DNA from: Erwinia piriflorinigrans CFBP 5888
GTDB taxonomy: Bacteria > Pseudomonadota > Gammaproteobacteria > Enterobacterales > Enterobacteriaceae
Direction of reading: 5' to 3'
NCBI RefSeq assembly: GCF_001050515.1
Contig: NZ_CAHS01000014.1
Coordinates: forward strand, 388,064-452,063
Length of the DNA stretch: 64,000 bases
A program made the translations under genes and the position numbers. The notes beneath the pieces were generated by a model, which had not been told where the DNA came from, did not search any database, and worked only from the letters and a program-made list of their open reading frames with translations. Positions within the stretch are counted from its first letter, which is position 1, and each line of letters opens with the position of its first letter. Shown in pieces: positions 18,572 through 26,835 of this stretch.

Positions 18572-19540
18572 ATGTCCTCTGATACCGGCGTCTACAGTTA
18601 TTCTGCTGTCCTTATGGGTTCTCCGATCCTGCTAAAGCTGTTTGAACATAATCAGCAGCTGGCGGGGAATGTGTTTCGATTGATTAAACAACAGGAAGAT
18701 ATTTTCACCGTCAACCGTGAACATTCTCAAGTCATGGCGATAAATCGTGCGGCAGGCGATCACGCTGTCGCCGTAAGCAGGGCGCTTTATCAGGTGATCA
18801 AACGGGCTAAAGAGGCCAGCGTACTGCCAGGTAGCTGTTTCAACTTGGCTATCGGGCCGTTGGTCAAGCGCTGGAAGATTGGATTTCAGGGCAACAGCGT
18901 GCCGGCAGCTTCTGAGCTGCGTGCGCTGCTAACGCTAGCGGACCCTCACCAGGTCGTCCTTGACGACGAGACGGCCTCGGTATTTTTGTCACGGGCGGGT
19001 ATGGAGATTGATCTGGGGGCGATTGCCAAAGGGTATATCGCTGACGTAGTGCGTGATTATCTGCGTCAGCAAGGCGTTAAGGATGCGCTTATCAATCTGG
19101 GGGGAAACGTGCTGGCATTAGGGAACAGCGTTCAGCACTGCTGGAACATAGGCTTGAAGCAGCCGTTTGCCACGGATGAGGCTCCGCTCGGGGTGATCGG
19201 TGTGACGGATAAATCGGTGGTGACTTCAGGTATCTACGAACGTTATTTTGAACGGGACGGCCGCTGCTACCATCACATTCTGGACCCGCAGACCGGCTAT
19301 CCACTTGATAACGAATTACTGAGCGTGACCATTATTTGTGATAACGCCACCGACGGCGATATCTGGACTACCCTGATGTACGGTCAGGGCGTAGAACAAG
19401 GCCTGGCAACGCTTTCGCAAAATCCGGCGATTGAGGCTATTTTCGTCACCCGAGACAAGCAAATCATTTGCTCTTCGCAGCGTCAATTCAGTTTTAAGCA
19501 ACTTAACGATAGCTACCGGCTCACTGGCAATATTGTTTAA
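18572..19540 (+). CDS. apbE: FAD:protein FMN transferase (ApbE family), cytoplasmic form
   Basis: ApbE takes FMN from FAD and attaches it through phosphate to a Thr or Ser in a D-x-x-[ST]-G-A-[ST] motif. The preceding reductase carries exactly that motif, so it is the obvious target. Family features are GAIAKGYIADVV, ALINLGGNVLALG and the C-terminal TSGIYERYF...HHILDPQTGYP. Typical ApbE proteins are exported lipoproteins; this one (322 residues from the ATG at 18572 with GGGAGG upstream) lacks a signal peptide, matching a cytosolic substrate. Its last 20 bases overlap the convergent dcuR gene. Confidence 0.9.
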   Translation: MSSDTGVYSYSAVLMGSPILLKLFEHNQQLAGNVFRLIKQQEDIFTVNREHSQVMAINRAAGDHAVAVSRALYQVIKRAKEASVLPGSCFNLAIGPLVKRWKIGFQGNSVPAASELRALLTLADPHQVVLDDETASVFLSRAGMEIDLGAIAKGYIADVVRDYLRQQGVKDALINLGGNVLALGNSVQHCWNIGLKQPFATDEAPLGVIGVTDKSVVTSGIYERYFERDGRCYHHILDPQTGYPLDNELLSVTIICDNATDGDIWTTLMYGQGVEQGLATLSQNPAIEAIFVTRDKQIICSSQRQFSFKQLNDSYRLTGNIV

Positions 19541-20240
19541 GCTGGGCGCTATGTTCCGCCTGCAAACGATAGCGATATACCGGGCGGCCGGTCGCTCCAT
19601 AATGAATGCTGGTGAACAAGATATTGATCTGCGCAAGCCAGATTAGATACTTACGGCACGAAACGCGTGAAATATTGACGGCAGCCGCAAGATCGTCTGT
19701 GGAAAACTCTTCAGACGGATGAGCATCGATCCACAGGCACAGAGTGCGCAGCGTTTGCGGGGTAAGTCCCTTAGGTAGGCGTTTCGCCTCATCTGCCGAC
19801 GGGTGACTACCATGAATAAGCCGATCAACATCCTCCTGTTGATAAAATGGACGAGAGTCCATAAGCTTTTTTTTCCGCTGCCAGCTCGTCAATGCTTCTT
19901 CAAAACGCGAGAACTGAAAGGGTTTGATCAAATAGTCAACGACACCATAGTGCAGCGACTGTCTGACCGAGGTGGCATCAGCAGCCGATGAGATGATGAC
20001 GACTTCGACCGGTCGTTTTGACTCGCGTAGTACGGGCAACAGGTCCAGTCCGTTATCCTGTTGCAGATAGATATCCAGTAGAATCAGGTCAATAGCTAAT
20101 TCATTGTTCAGAACCAACTCTTTGGCCTGCTGTAGGGTCGATGCGACGGCACAGCAGGCAAAACCAGGTAGTTGTGCAACATAGCAACGGTTGAGTTCAG
20201 CAACCATCGCGTCATCATCGACGACCAGAACATTGATCAT
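19521..20240 (-). CDS. dcuR: Response regulator DcuR (CitB/DpiA family)
   Basis: A 239-residue response regulator: receiver domain 1-120 with phosphorylation site Asp56 in LILLDIYLQ and the conserved Lys in YLIKPF, then a helix-turn-helix effector domain. In E. coli, phosphorylated DcuR activates dcuB, fumB and frd when external C4-dicarboxylates are present. Here the nearby transporter, fumarase and fumarate reductase are the likely targets. The start overlaps the dcuS stop by four bases (ATGA), and the 3' end overlaps apbE on the opposite strand. Confidence 0.93.
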   Translation of the reverse strand: MINVLVVDDDAMVAELNRCYVAQLPGFACCAVASTLQQAKELVLNNELAIDLILLDIYLQQDNGLDLLPVLRESKRPVEVVIISSAADATSVRQSLHYGVVDYLIKPFQFSRFEEALTSWQRKKKLMDSRPFYQQEDVDRLIHGSHPSADEAKRLPKGLTPQTLRTLCLWIDAHPSEEFSTDDLAAAVNISRVSCRKYLIWLAQINILFTSIHYGATGRPVYRYRLQAEHSAQLKQYCQ

Positions 20241-21877
20241 GCGTTTTTATGCTCTCCATCCCAGGGCAGTTGTACGAAAAATTGGGTATAAACACCGGGT
20301 TCGGACTCTACAATGATTTTCCCGCCAAGGCTCTCGATTTGTTGTTTCACCAGGAACAGACCCACGCCACGATTGTCACCCTTTGTGGAATAACCCTTAG
20401 CAAAAATGTCATTCAGCCGGGTCATTTCAATACCTGGGCCGTCATCGCTCACTTCGCAGCTGAGCCAGCCGTTCTGATAGTGTAACAGGACACTGATATC
20501 GCCATCGCCAGTTTCGCCAGCGGCATCAAGTGCATTCTCGATTAGGTTACCCAATACGGTAATCAATACCGCAACCTGCTGCTCACTGCCACAGTCTGGC
20601 AGTAGACTATCATCATTGACCGTCAGGTGGTTGCCGTTATCATAAGCGCGGCTGATTTTACTTAACAGGAAACCGGCGATAACGGGTGACTTGATTTTGC
20701 CCAGCAGCGATCCGATTTCGGTATGGTAATTATGAGCTGTTTTAAGGATATACTCTTCCAGCTTGTCGTAGCTTTTCATATGCATAAGGCCGAGAATGAC
20801 ATGCAGCTTATTCATAAATTCGTGTGAACGTTCACGAAGAGCATCGATGTAGCTGACCATACCATCAAGCCGCTGTAGTAGCTGAATTATTTCTGTTTTA
20901 TCTCTAAACGTACAGATGGCACCAATAATGGTCTCGTTATTGCGTACCGGCATGGTATTACAGAGCAATATACGACCATTAAAGTTAATCTCTTCATCGC
21001 GTAGTGCAATGCCACTTTTCATCACGTAATGCAGATTGTCGATCAGCGGCCCCGATGCTGCAACAATCTCACCGTTGTCACAGTCAAGCGCCTGAAGCAG
21101 ACCGGTTTCACGCAGCAGATGCCGTGCGGCACGGTTAATAACAGTGGCCTGCATCCGATCGTCAACGGCGATCACGCCCTCTTTCATGGATTGCAGCATG
21201 GCCTGGCGCTGTTCAAACAGAGCGGATATTTCAAAGGGCTCAAGCCCGAGCAAAATGCGTTTGGCCGCCCTGACCAGCAGGTAAGTTCCCATAGCACCAA
21301 CCAGAATAGCGAATAATGCGCTCCAGAGAATGTTCCAACGGCTGTGATTAATTTGTTGCGCGACCTCGCTAAGCGAAATCCCAATCGCTATCACGCCAAT
21401 CTGACGCCTGTTTTGGTCAAAAACAGGGCTAAATACCCGGAGCGCGATGCCAAGCTTGCCCGTATTGATCGCAACATTTTCGTGTCCCTTGAGGGCCGGA
21501 GACAGGTCATCACCAAGGAAGTGTTGGTTAATTAGATTTTTGTCAGGGTGTGAATAACGCATGCCTTGCATATTTGTCACCACGACAAAAAGGAGGTGAT
21601 TACTGCGCTGTGCGGCCCCGGTGATGGTCTGAATAATCCCATCTGCTGGTTTTTGCAACAGGCCACGCTGGATATCCGGGGAAAGAGCCAGCGTACGGGC
21701 TACCGCCAGTGCTTTATCTTTAACCGCATCCTGTGTGGTGTGGCTTATTTGAACAAAATAGAACAGATGAGCTATTAGCAATACCGCTGCGATAACAGCG
21801 CTTACCAGCAGGCTAACGGAGGTACTCAGTTTCATCGGGCGTTTAGGTATCCAGAACGACGACTGAATGTGATTCAT
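20237..21877 (-). CDS. dcuS: C4-dicarboxylate sensor histidine kinase DcuS
   Basis: A membrane kinase that senses external fumarate, malate or succinate. Layout: TM1 about 20-42, periplasmic PAS sensor about 43-180, TM2 about 183-204, cytoplasmic PAS about 215-325, then the kinase domain. The ligand residues known in E. coli DcuS fall at identical positions: Arg107 and His110 (in MRYSH), Arg147 and Phe149 (in ALRVF). The phosphorylated His352 is in RERSHEFMNKLH, and the ATPase motif DDGPGI is present. Length (546) matches the family. It forms a dcuS-dcuR operon by overlap. Confidence 0.95.
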   Translation of the reverse strand: MNHIQSSFWIPKRPMKLSTSVSLLVSAVIAAVLLIAHLFYFVQISHTTQDAVKDKALAVARTLALSPDIQRGLLQKPADGIIQTITGAAQRSNHLLFVVVTNMQGMRYSHPDKNLINQHFLGDDLSPALKGHENVAINTGKLGIALRVFSPVFDQNRRQIGVIAIGISLSEVAQQINHSRWNILWSALFAILVGAMGTYLLVRAAKRILLGLEPFEISALFEQRQAMLQSMKEGVIAVDDRMQATVINRAARHLLRETGLLQALDCDNGEIVAASGPLIDNLHYVMKSGIALRDEEINFNGRILLCNTMPVRNNETIIGAICTFRDKTEIIQLLQRLDGMVSYIDALRERSHEFMNKLHVILGLMHMKSYDKLEEYILKTAHNYHTEIGSLLGKIKSPVIAGFLLSKISRAYDNGNHLTVNDDSLLPDCGSEQQVAVLITVLGNLIENALDAAGETGDGDISVLLHYQNGWLSCEVSDDGPGIEMTRLNDIFAKGYSTKGDNRGVGLFLVKQQIESLGGKIIVESEPGVYTQFFVQLPWDGEHKNA

Positions 21878-22072
21878 TAGAACTCCGCTAGACAGGGATG
21901 GCTGTTCGAATTAAGTGTTGGGTAATATAGCGCGGAAGAGAGTAGGGGGCGATCTGAGAAAAGAAAAGTCGTTCACAGGGGGCAGGGGCAGAGAGTACTG
22001 TGCAATAAAGCTGCACCTTAATCAGCTGGCGTTCAACTTTTCAGGTGCAGGGAGGAGCGAAACTTTTATGCG

Positions 22073-22303
22073 TTACTTAGGCAGTTCGCTCATTTCCTTA
22101 ACATCGGCTTTATTGATTTGCTGCTTAACGCCGTTAGCGTCGTTGTAAGCAATCAGGCCGGTTTTGGAATCTTCCTGTGGTTTGCCATCGCTGATGATGG
22201 TACGTCCATCACTTGTGTGAATGGCATAGCTGGCGCGGGTACATCCGCTTAGAGCAGCAACACAAAAGACGGCAGCAAGAGGTAAAGCGATCATTTTATT
22301 CAT
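22073..22303 (-). CDS. YgdI/YgdR family small lipoprotein
   Basis: A 76-residue protein with a lipoprotein signal (lipobox ALSGC) followed by a compact SH3-like DUF903 domain: YAIHTSDGRTIISDGKP, then IAYNDANG and QINKADVKEMSEL. The family is widespread in enterobacteria and has no assigned function. It lies 16 bases after a paralogue in the same direction, so the two are a tandem duplication probably transcribed together. Confidence 0.85.
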   Translation of the reverse strand: MNKMIALPLAAVFCVAALSGCTRASYAIHTSDGRTIISDGKPQEDSKTGLIAYNDANGVKQQINKADVKEMSELPK

Positions 22304-22318
22304 ATGGACTCCGTTTTC

Positions 22319-22552
22319 TTAGTTGTTTAGTTCACTCATGTTCTTAATCTGCTCACGATTGATCTGTTCTGATTTGCCGGTTTGGGCATCTTTATACGAA
22401 ACCAGTCCAGTATCACTGTCAATTTGCGGTTTGCCATCCGTGACAATAGTCCTGCCATCCGTAGTTCTGATTGTCTGATTTGATGAGCAACCAGAAACGA
22501 AAAGCAATGACAGCAGGGCAACGATTGCAGTATTTAACATTTTGACTTTCAT
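22319..22552 (-). CDS. YgdI/YgdR family small lipoprotein (paralogue)
   Basis: A 77-residue paralogue of the following gene, with lipobox LFVSGC and the DUF903 core [23 protein letters not shown]. The ATG with AAGGA upstream is used in preference to a TTG one codon earlier. Most core residues are shared with the downstream copy (TxDGRTI-x-x-DGKPQ-DS-TGL). Confidence 0.85.
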   Translation of the reverse strand: MKVKMLNTAIVALLSLLFVSGCSSNQTIRTTDGRTIVTDGKPQIDSDTGLVSYKDAQTGKSEQINREQIKNMSELNN

Positions 22553-22774
22553 CAAGGATTTCCTTATGGGTAAAAAATTTCATCCGAGATAACTATAGAC
22601 GATATTTTGAATGATGCTGTTAAAGGGTGATGATTTTTAGCGGTCAAGATTGTTAGCTACTTTGAATATTCACAATCGAAAAAAACTACAGAGGATAAAA
22701 AGAGTCTATAAAATGCTCAATGTGTTTTCCTGGCGTTACTGTTTTCATGGGTGATTATTTATAATGACAATTTT

Positions 22775-23029
22775 TCAGGCATCGTCTGGAGTGCTACCAA
22801 TAATAACTTCAAGAAGATGGCGATAGACGTCAAGCATTATCACATCCGTAGTCATTTCAAGTTTTTCGATGAGTTTAAGAATAAGCGCTTTATTAGTGAT
22901 ATGCCTACCTTCGGCATTTAGTTCGCTTATGACACAGCCAAGCGACTGAAATTTGAGGGATGATTTTTCTACTCCCGGCGGGAAATATGCAAAAACTTTT
23001 GACTGTAATGATATCTGCTGCATGCTCAT
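22775..23029 (-). CDS. ymgB: YmgB/AriR family small regulator
   Basis: An 84-residue protein that matches E. coli YmgB (AriR) in its helical core: LGCVISELNAEGRHITNKAL, then LIEKLEMTTDVIMLDVYRHLLE and a final TPDDA. YmgB-type proteins are small connectors linked to biofilm control, acid resistance and the Rcs phosphorelay. AGGG lies five bases before the ATG. It is the last gene of a ycgZ-ymgA-ymgB cluster transcribed on the minus strand. Confidence 0.85.
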   Translation of the reverse strand: MSMQQISLQSKVFAYFPPGVEKSSLKFQSLGCVISELNAEGRHITNKALILKLIEKLEMTTDVIMLDVYRHLLEVIIGSTPDDA

Positions 23030-23236
23030 GACCCTATAAAGAAAAGCGATAAGCTTCTCAAAAATTCCTGCTAAGGCTTACGCAGGGCAGAGGATTTAAA
23101 ATTAATAAACAGGCGAATATTGAGGGGATAACCTCATTAACTAAAACCAGAAATTATTAATTACCGCTAAAAAAGATACCTTTATTAAAGAAAATTAATT
23201 TTCACCAGATGGATGAGGTGAGTAACAGTTCATCAC

Positions 23237-23530
23237 TTAATGTTTTTTAGCCCCATCGACCGGACCTTCGCTGGTAAAAAAATGTGCCACATTATCGCGG
23301 TCGCGAATTTCAACCGTGTTGGTAGCGCGTTTAACACCCATATATTGGCTAACCTCATCGATAGCGCGCATTAAAGCATCTTGTCGAAGCGAGTTTTTTT
23401 CTACAGCGATCATGTGTCGAAGCTGTCTCATTAAGGCAGAATTACTAACGGCAGCATCTTGTTTAAGCAGTACCATAACGGCTTCGCCCATCATTTTATC
23501 AGACAGTTTTTCATCTTCACTTTTATACAT
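23237..23530 (-). CDS. ymgA: YmgA-like small regulator (two-component connector family)
   Basis: A 97-residue protein whose helical part (MMGEAVMVLLKQ, then ALMRQLRHMIAVEKNSLRQD) resembles E. coli YmgA in spacing and in position between ycgZ and ymgB. The ATG at 23530 follows an AGAGAAG site; an in-frame start 48 bases upstream lacks one. In E. coli these small proteins act through the Rcs system and the operon is repressed by BluR. Whether BluR controls it here cannot be seen. Its hydrophilic C-terminal extension is longer than usual. Confidence 0.7.
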   Translation of the reverse strand: MYKSEDEKLSDKMMGEAVMVLLKQDAAVSNSALMRQLRHMIAVEKNSLRQDALMRAIDEVSQYMGVKRATNTVEIRDRDNVAHFFTSEGPVDGAKKH

Positions 23531-23703
23531 ACAAACTTCTCTAAACCTGTGATGCGGACATAAAGAAGTTGTCCACATAGACCTCCATTCGGGAACTTGA
23601 CACCTGCGAATGAGTCACTGCCCGGTCGCCCGGTAAGAATATCTGACTAACTCAAAATACAAAGAGAGGTAGATAATATTACAGAGACACAGGGTTACTT
23701 AAC

Positions 23704-23949
23704 TCATTCACCACGTCCGAACAGCATACCTATCAGCTGTTGATAGTGGCGTTCCTGTTCGGGCCCAGAAGCCAGTTCCAAACGGGTCAACAATTTTGAA
23801 CATATGGCCTTGCGGTTCAGATTTCGGCCAGAGCGAAGGATCTCAACGACAATTTGCCCCAGCGTTTCTTGTTGAGATGGCATGATCACCTCACTAAAGT
23901 AACGGCTGATGTCATTTTCTATCTTTGGATTAGAACCGTCCTGACGCAT
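23704..23949 (-). CDS. ycgZ: YcgZ-like small regulator
   Basis: An 81-residue protein that matches E. coli YcgZ strongly: QQETLGQIVVEILRSGRNLN, then RKAICSKLLTRLELASG and HYQQLIGMLFG. YcgZ is the first product of the BluR-controlled ycgZ-ymgAB operon and modulates Rcs signalling, curli and colanic acid. The ATG at 23949 has GAGGGAT upstream; an upstream in-frame start adds 22 residues without homology. A TATACA -10-like element lies about 25 bases before the start. Confidence 0.88.
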   Translation of the reverse strand: MRQDGSNPKIENDISRYFSEVIMPSQQETLGQIVVEILRSGRNLNRKAICSKLLTRLELASGPEQERHYQQLIGMLFGRGE

Positions 23950-24892
23950 AAGATATCCCTCTATCGAATTGCTTAAATTGTGTACTGCTGTATAAAATCT
24001 AAAGTTATACAACAAAGAGACTTTTGTACAGCAATAGTGGTTTTTGGCTAGAGCTAAAATTTTGCATAAAATGCTATGTGTTGATGATCAATGACTTATA
24101 TCTGCGTGTGACGACAGTATGTGAAAGCGTATGACCAGCTTTGAAAGCAAGTATCCCTGATATAAATCAAGCGCTGATTCACCTTGGGCCCGCCTGACAC
24201 AGCAATAGGCTGGTTGAGTTTTGTCCTGGCTAGCAACATTGCACTCACCATTAGAGCTGCACAAGAAACTTATATCCTCTACCACGAGTAGGTTATCTGT
24301 AGATAAAAACCCAAAAAATCCATTTGACCAGACTGACCTGGTTACGTGAGCTATTGTCCGTTTTGACTGTTTGACGAATAGTGATGTGTTTACTGTTCCT
24401 GTACCTCAAATATAACTAAAATGCAGTATTAAAAATCGATATCCAGGCTGCCAGTTAGAAAAATTATTTTATTAAGGAAGACGAGATTAGTTAGTGTCGT
24501 ACAAGGAATTATTTAGCTATAAATCAGATATTTATATCAATGATCGATGGTGCGTAGTGACTATTTTTGATAAAATTTTAAGTATGATCATAAGTATCGA
24601 CATTCAAAAAAGGTTTTAGGAATTTTTCACAAAAAAAAATGTCAAATTTTGGAGCTTTATAAAGTAGATTGCTAAATAAATAATGCAATGACTCCGATAG
24701 AGAAAGTGATGAACTGGAACCCGTAACGGTATTATGGTTAGCTTGCGATCTTGCTTTGGAAGGGTAAGAGTCGGAGATATTCTAAGATAAATTTTATTAG
24801 TAATACGATCAAAAGAAATAAATATCATATTATCCTGAATTTAAATTAACTCATGGAACGGTAAATCCAAAAAGTTGTGAATGGAAAATTTT
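23950..24892. other. AT-rich gap between ycgZ and the secretion island
   Basis: About 940 bases with no supported gene. The part next to ycgZ holds its probable promoter and an inverted repeat TGCTGTA/TACAGCA about 35 bases apart, a possible regulator site. One 65-codon minus-strand open frame (24088-24285) starts with GTG, lacks a ribosome site and is not accepted. Base composition becomes clearly AT-rich here, so this gap probably contains the left boundary of the transferred island. No tRNA or attachment repeat was recognised. Confidence 0.5.
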
Positions 24893-25447
24893 ATGGACGA
24901 CTCAAAAATCTACTTCCTTGATTTCACTTTTAACCCGAAGACAAGGTCGTTACAAAAGAGTGACAGTAGAATACAGCTTCGTAAAAAGCAGGCTGATGTG
25001 CTTAATCTCTTGTGCGCAAAGTATCCGGAGCCTGTCTCTCGAGAGGATTTTTTGGCTGGTGCATGGGATGGAGGCTATGTCACTACGCAAAGTATTGCAC
25101 AGGTTATAAGATCGCTAAGACTGAATCTGGATGATAGTAATAAAAAAATCATTGTAACCATCCCCAAGTTGGGATACCGGTTTACCGTTCAGCCATTATA
25201 CAAAGAACCTGTGATTAGTGATATTTCATATCGAAAAAATGCTCATAATAAAGATGATATAAATCAAGTATACGCTGAAGAATTACCGGGAGATGCTCAT
25301 AATCCTGTGCTATCTGGCACTTTAACAGAGAAAACAAATATTTCGAAAAAGAAAAAAATACAAACTGAAAAGCTCAGGTTGCTAAAGAAGTTTTTTTACA
25401 GCACTACATTGATAGTAGCCACTTTATTTTTATTTTTTTTTATATGA
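24893..25447 (+). CDS. ToxR/CadC-like membrane-anchored winged-helix regulator
   Basis: About 184 residues. Residues 5-100 form an OmpR/PhoB-type winged helix (QLRKKQADVLNLLCAKYPEP, SREDFLAGAWDG, IPKLGYRFTV). A charged linker follows, then a single TM segment at the very C terminus (STTLIVATLFLFFFI). ToxR, CadC and TcpP have the same order but carry a periplasmic sensor domain after the TM; here the frame stops at once. The stop is directly preceded by a T9 run, and a 58-codon frame continues beyond it. The ATG at 24893 has GGA upstream; another ATG lies four codons earlier. Its position suggests it controls the secretion genes. Confidence 0.75.
   Translation: MDDSKIYFLDFTFNPKTRSLQKSDSRIQLRKKQADVLNLLCAKYPEPVSREDFLAGAWDGGYVTTQSIAQVIRSLRLNLDDSNKKIIVTIPKLGYRFTVQPLYKEPVISDISYRKNAHNKDDINQVYAEELPGDAHNPVLSGTLTEKTNISKKKKIQTEKLRLLKKFFYSTTLIVATLFLFFFI
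25433..25441 (+). other. T9 homopolymer at the 3' end of the winged-helix regulator gene
   Basis: Nine T residues encode the Phe residues of the TM segment. Insertion of one extra T during transcription, or a -1 ribosomal shift, would bypass the TGA at 25445 and join the TM segment to the next 58 codons. The Shigella secretion activator MxiE is made by transcriptional slippage at a T9 run, which is the reason for marking this site. Confidence 0.5.
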
Positions 25448-25620
25448 AGGAAAAGGCTGAATTAGTGGTTATTCAACCTGATGTTAGAAAGGTCTTTGAG
25501 ATTTACTCAAGTAATCTGGATAAGACTTTCTCCCCATGTCTTCAGATCCCTTTCGACAGATCATCATCAGAAGATGCTCCCACCGTATGCTTTATGTGCG
25601 GAATTAACAGATTTAAGTGA
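25444..25620 (+). CDS. Small ORF coupled to the winged-helix regulator, or its frameshifted periplasmic domain
   Basis: A 58-codon frame starting MKEKAELVVIQPDVRK and ending just before the convergent sctL gene. Its ATG overlaps the regulator's TGA by the ATGA arrangement. There is no signal peptide, and three cysteines are present (SPCLQI, VCFMC). Two readings fit. It may be a separate coupled peptide. More likely it is the periplasmic domain of the regulator, reached by slippage at the T9 run. ToxR periplasmic domains also use cysteine pairs. Confidence 0.5.
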   Translation: MKEKAELVVIQPDVRKVFEIYSSNLDKTFSPCLQIPFDRSSSEDAPTVCFMCGINRFK

Positions 25621-25622
25621 TG

Positions 25623-26300
25623 CTATAAATTATCCTCTCGCGATAGATTAAAATATGTTAGGTTTTTTTGATTACTTAATGAAATAAGCTTATGACCAAT
25701 ACCATATAAAACATCAGGTATGATTTTGTGGATACTGTCATTGATCTCTGTCATTTCAAGTGCTGCCTGCTCTAACCATTGTTGGCATAAAGGGGTGCTT
25801 TGGAAACGTATCGCATCCTTTTCACCTTGAATTGTAATATGAGAGCTATCGGTAAAAAGGTAGTTCGATTTGTCAGCTCCGGCAGGAAGCTTAACTGTTT
25901 GAGGTATAATAACCTTGTGCATGTTTTGCTGACTGCAAATTCTCTTCATATGGTAAACGATCCGTTCAACAATAACAGGATCATCGAATGAGGTACTCAC
26001 TGCCTCAATCATAAGAGATTTAAATGTGTCCATGCGTAAATTATACTGCTGCTCGTAATCGTCGAGCATTATCGTTAATTGCGAAAAAAAAAGTTGTAAC
26101 CCTGTAGCGTATCCCTCTTTTTTGTAGTTTTCTTGCAGTTCATCTTTACGAGATTCAAATTCGAAATGAATATCACTGCATTGACACAATGTCCGCTCAA
26201 GTGCGGATGAAAGACGACGATAGCGGGTAATCTGACTCAATTTTATTAATACATCAGCGTGAGTTTCTGCGGGTAATTCTTCACTTGTAATCAATCGCAT
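25623..26300 (-). CDS. sctL: Type III secretion stator protein SctL (OrgB/MxiN-like)
   Basis: A 225-residue protein at the orgB position, last in the prgHIJK-orgA-orgB order. SctL binds the SctN ATPase and links it to the sorting platform. It shows the expected helical, charged N-terminal half (SRKDELQENYKKEGYATGLQ) followed by an FliH-like C-terminal domain. It overlaps the 3' end of sctK by 20 bases, implying coupled translation. No orgC follows. Identification rests on position and weak similarity. Confidence 0.75.
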   Translation of the reverse strand: MRLITSEELPAETHADVLIKLSQITRYRRLSSALERTLCQCSDIHFEFESRKDELQENYKKEGYATGLQLFFSQLTIMLDDYEQQYNLRMDTFKSLMIEAVSTSFDDPVIVERIVYHMKRICSQQNMHKVIIPQTVKLPAGADKSNYLFTDSSHITIQGEKDAIRFQSTPLCQQWLEQAALEMTEINDSIHKIIPDVLYGIGHKLISLSNQKNLTYFNLSREDNL

Positions 26301-26835
26301 AGTTTATTGCCATTTTTAAAAGATTGAGGTGATCGGGGCATCTTGCTATGTAAATTTCAGGAAGTTTAATCTCAGCAGGGAGGATCAATATTACACGTTC
26401 TTTTAGTCCGATAGGCAGATGTGGAATCTGACTAAGAACGAAAGCCACTCCTAAGGATAATGTATCTAAATTATTTTCAGTGTTGGCAAGTAAAACATGA
26501 TGGCGGATAGGCAGAGAAATAAATGATGATAAACGAGGGTTTGACATCAGCGTTGCACATTTTTTGAGTAATTGGCAACGCAGAAGATAGCCACCTATCA
26601 TGCAGGCAGCGTCATGGATCAGTTCCCATCGACTAAGAATCAGTAACGAAATGCTATCACGGGCTTCCCAGTGAGCAGGAAGATCTTTCAGTTGATAGTG
26701 AGTAATAAGCCAATAATTAATCAGTACATTATCCTCATTATTCATATTATGAATGCTGTCAGGTAAATGCGTCGGATGCGAGTATATAACAGGAGAATAT
26801 AATATCTTTAACATTTTTTCGGTTTCAAGAAACAT
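26281..26835 (-). CDS. sctK: Type III secretion sorting-platform accessory protein SctK (OrgA/MxiK-like)
   Basis: About 184 residues at the orgA position. SctK proteins connect the SctQ pods to SctD under the needle base. The family is poorly conserved; visible support is length, order and a segment such as WELIHDAACMIGGYLLRCQLL. The ATG at 26835, with AGGA 11 bases upstream, overlaps sctJ by 11 bases. Starts at 26880 or 26814 are possible. It is coupled at both ends to sctJ and sctL. Confidence 0.72.
   Translation of the reverse strand: MFLETEKMLKILYSPVIYSHPTHLPDSIHNMNNEDNVLINYWLITHYQLKDLPAHWEARDSISLLILSRWELIHDAACMIGGYLLRCQLLKKCATLMSNPRLSSFISLPIRHHVLLANTENNLDTLSLGVAFVLSQIPHLPIGLKERVILILPAEIKLPEIYIARCPDHLNLLKMAINYAIDYK

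Noticed and set aside
24088..24285. 65-codon minus-strand open frame in the gap before the island
   Set aside because: It starts with GTG, has no ribosome site, and no family is recognised; kept only as a note in the gap entry.
23950..24892. tRNA gene or attachment site as the island insertion point
   Set aside because: No cloverleaf, conserved T-loop sequence or direct repeat could be found on either side of the island by eye.
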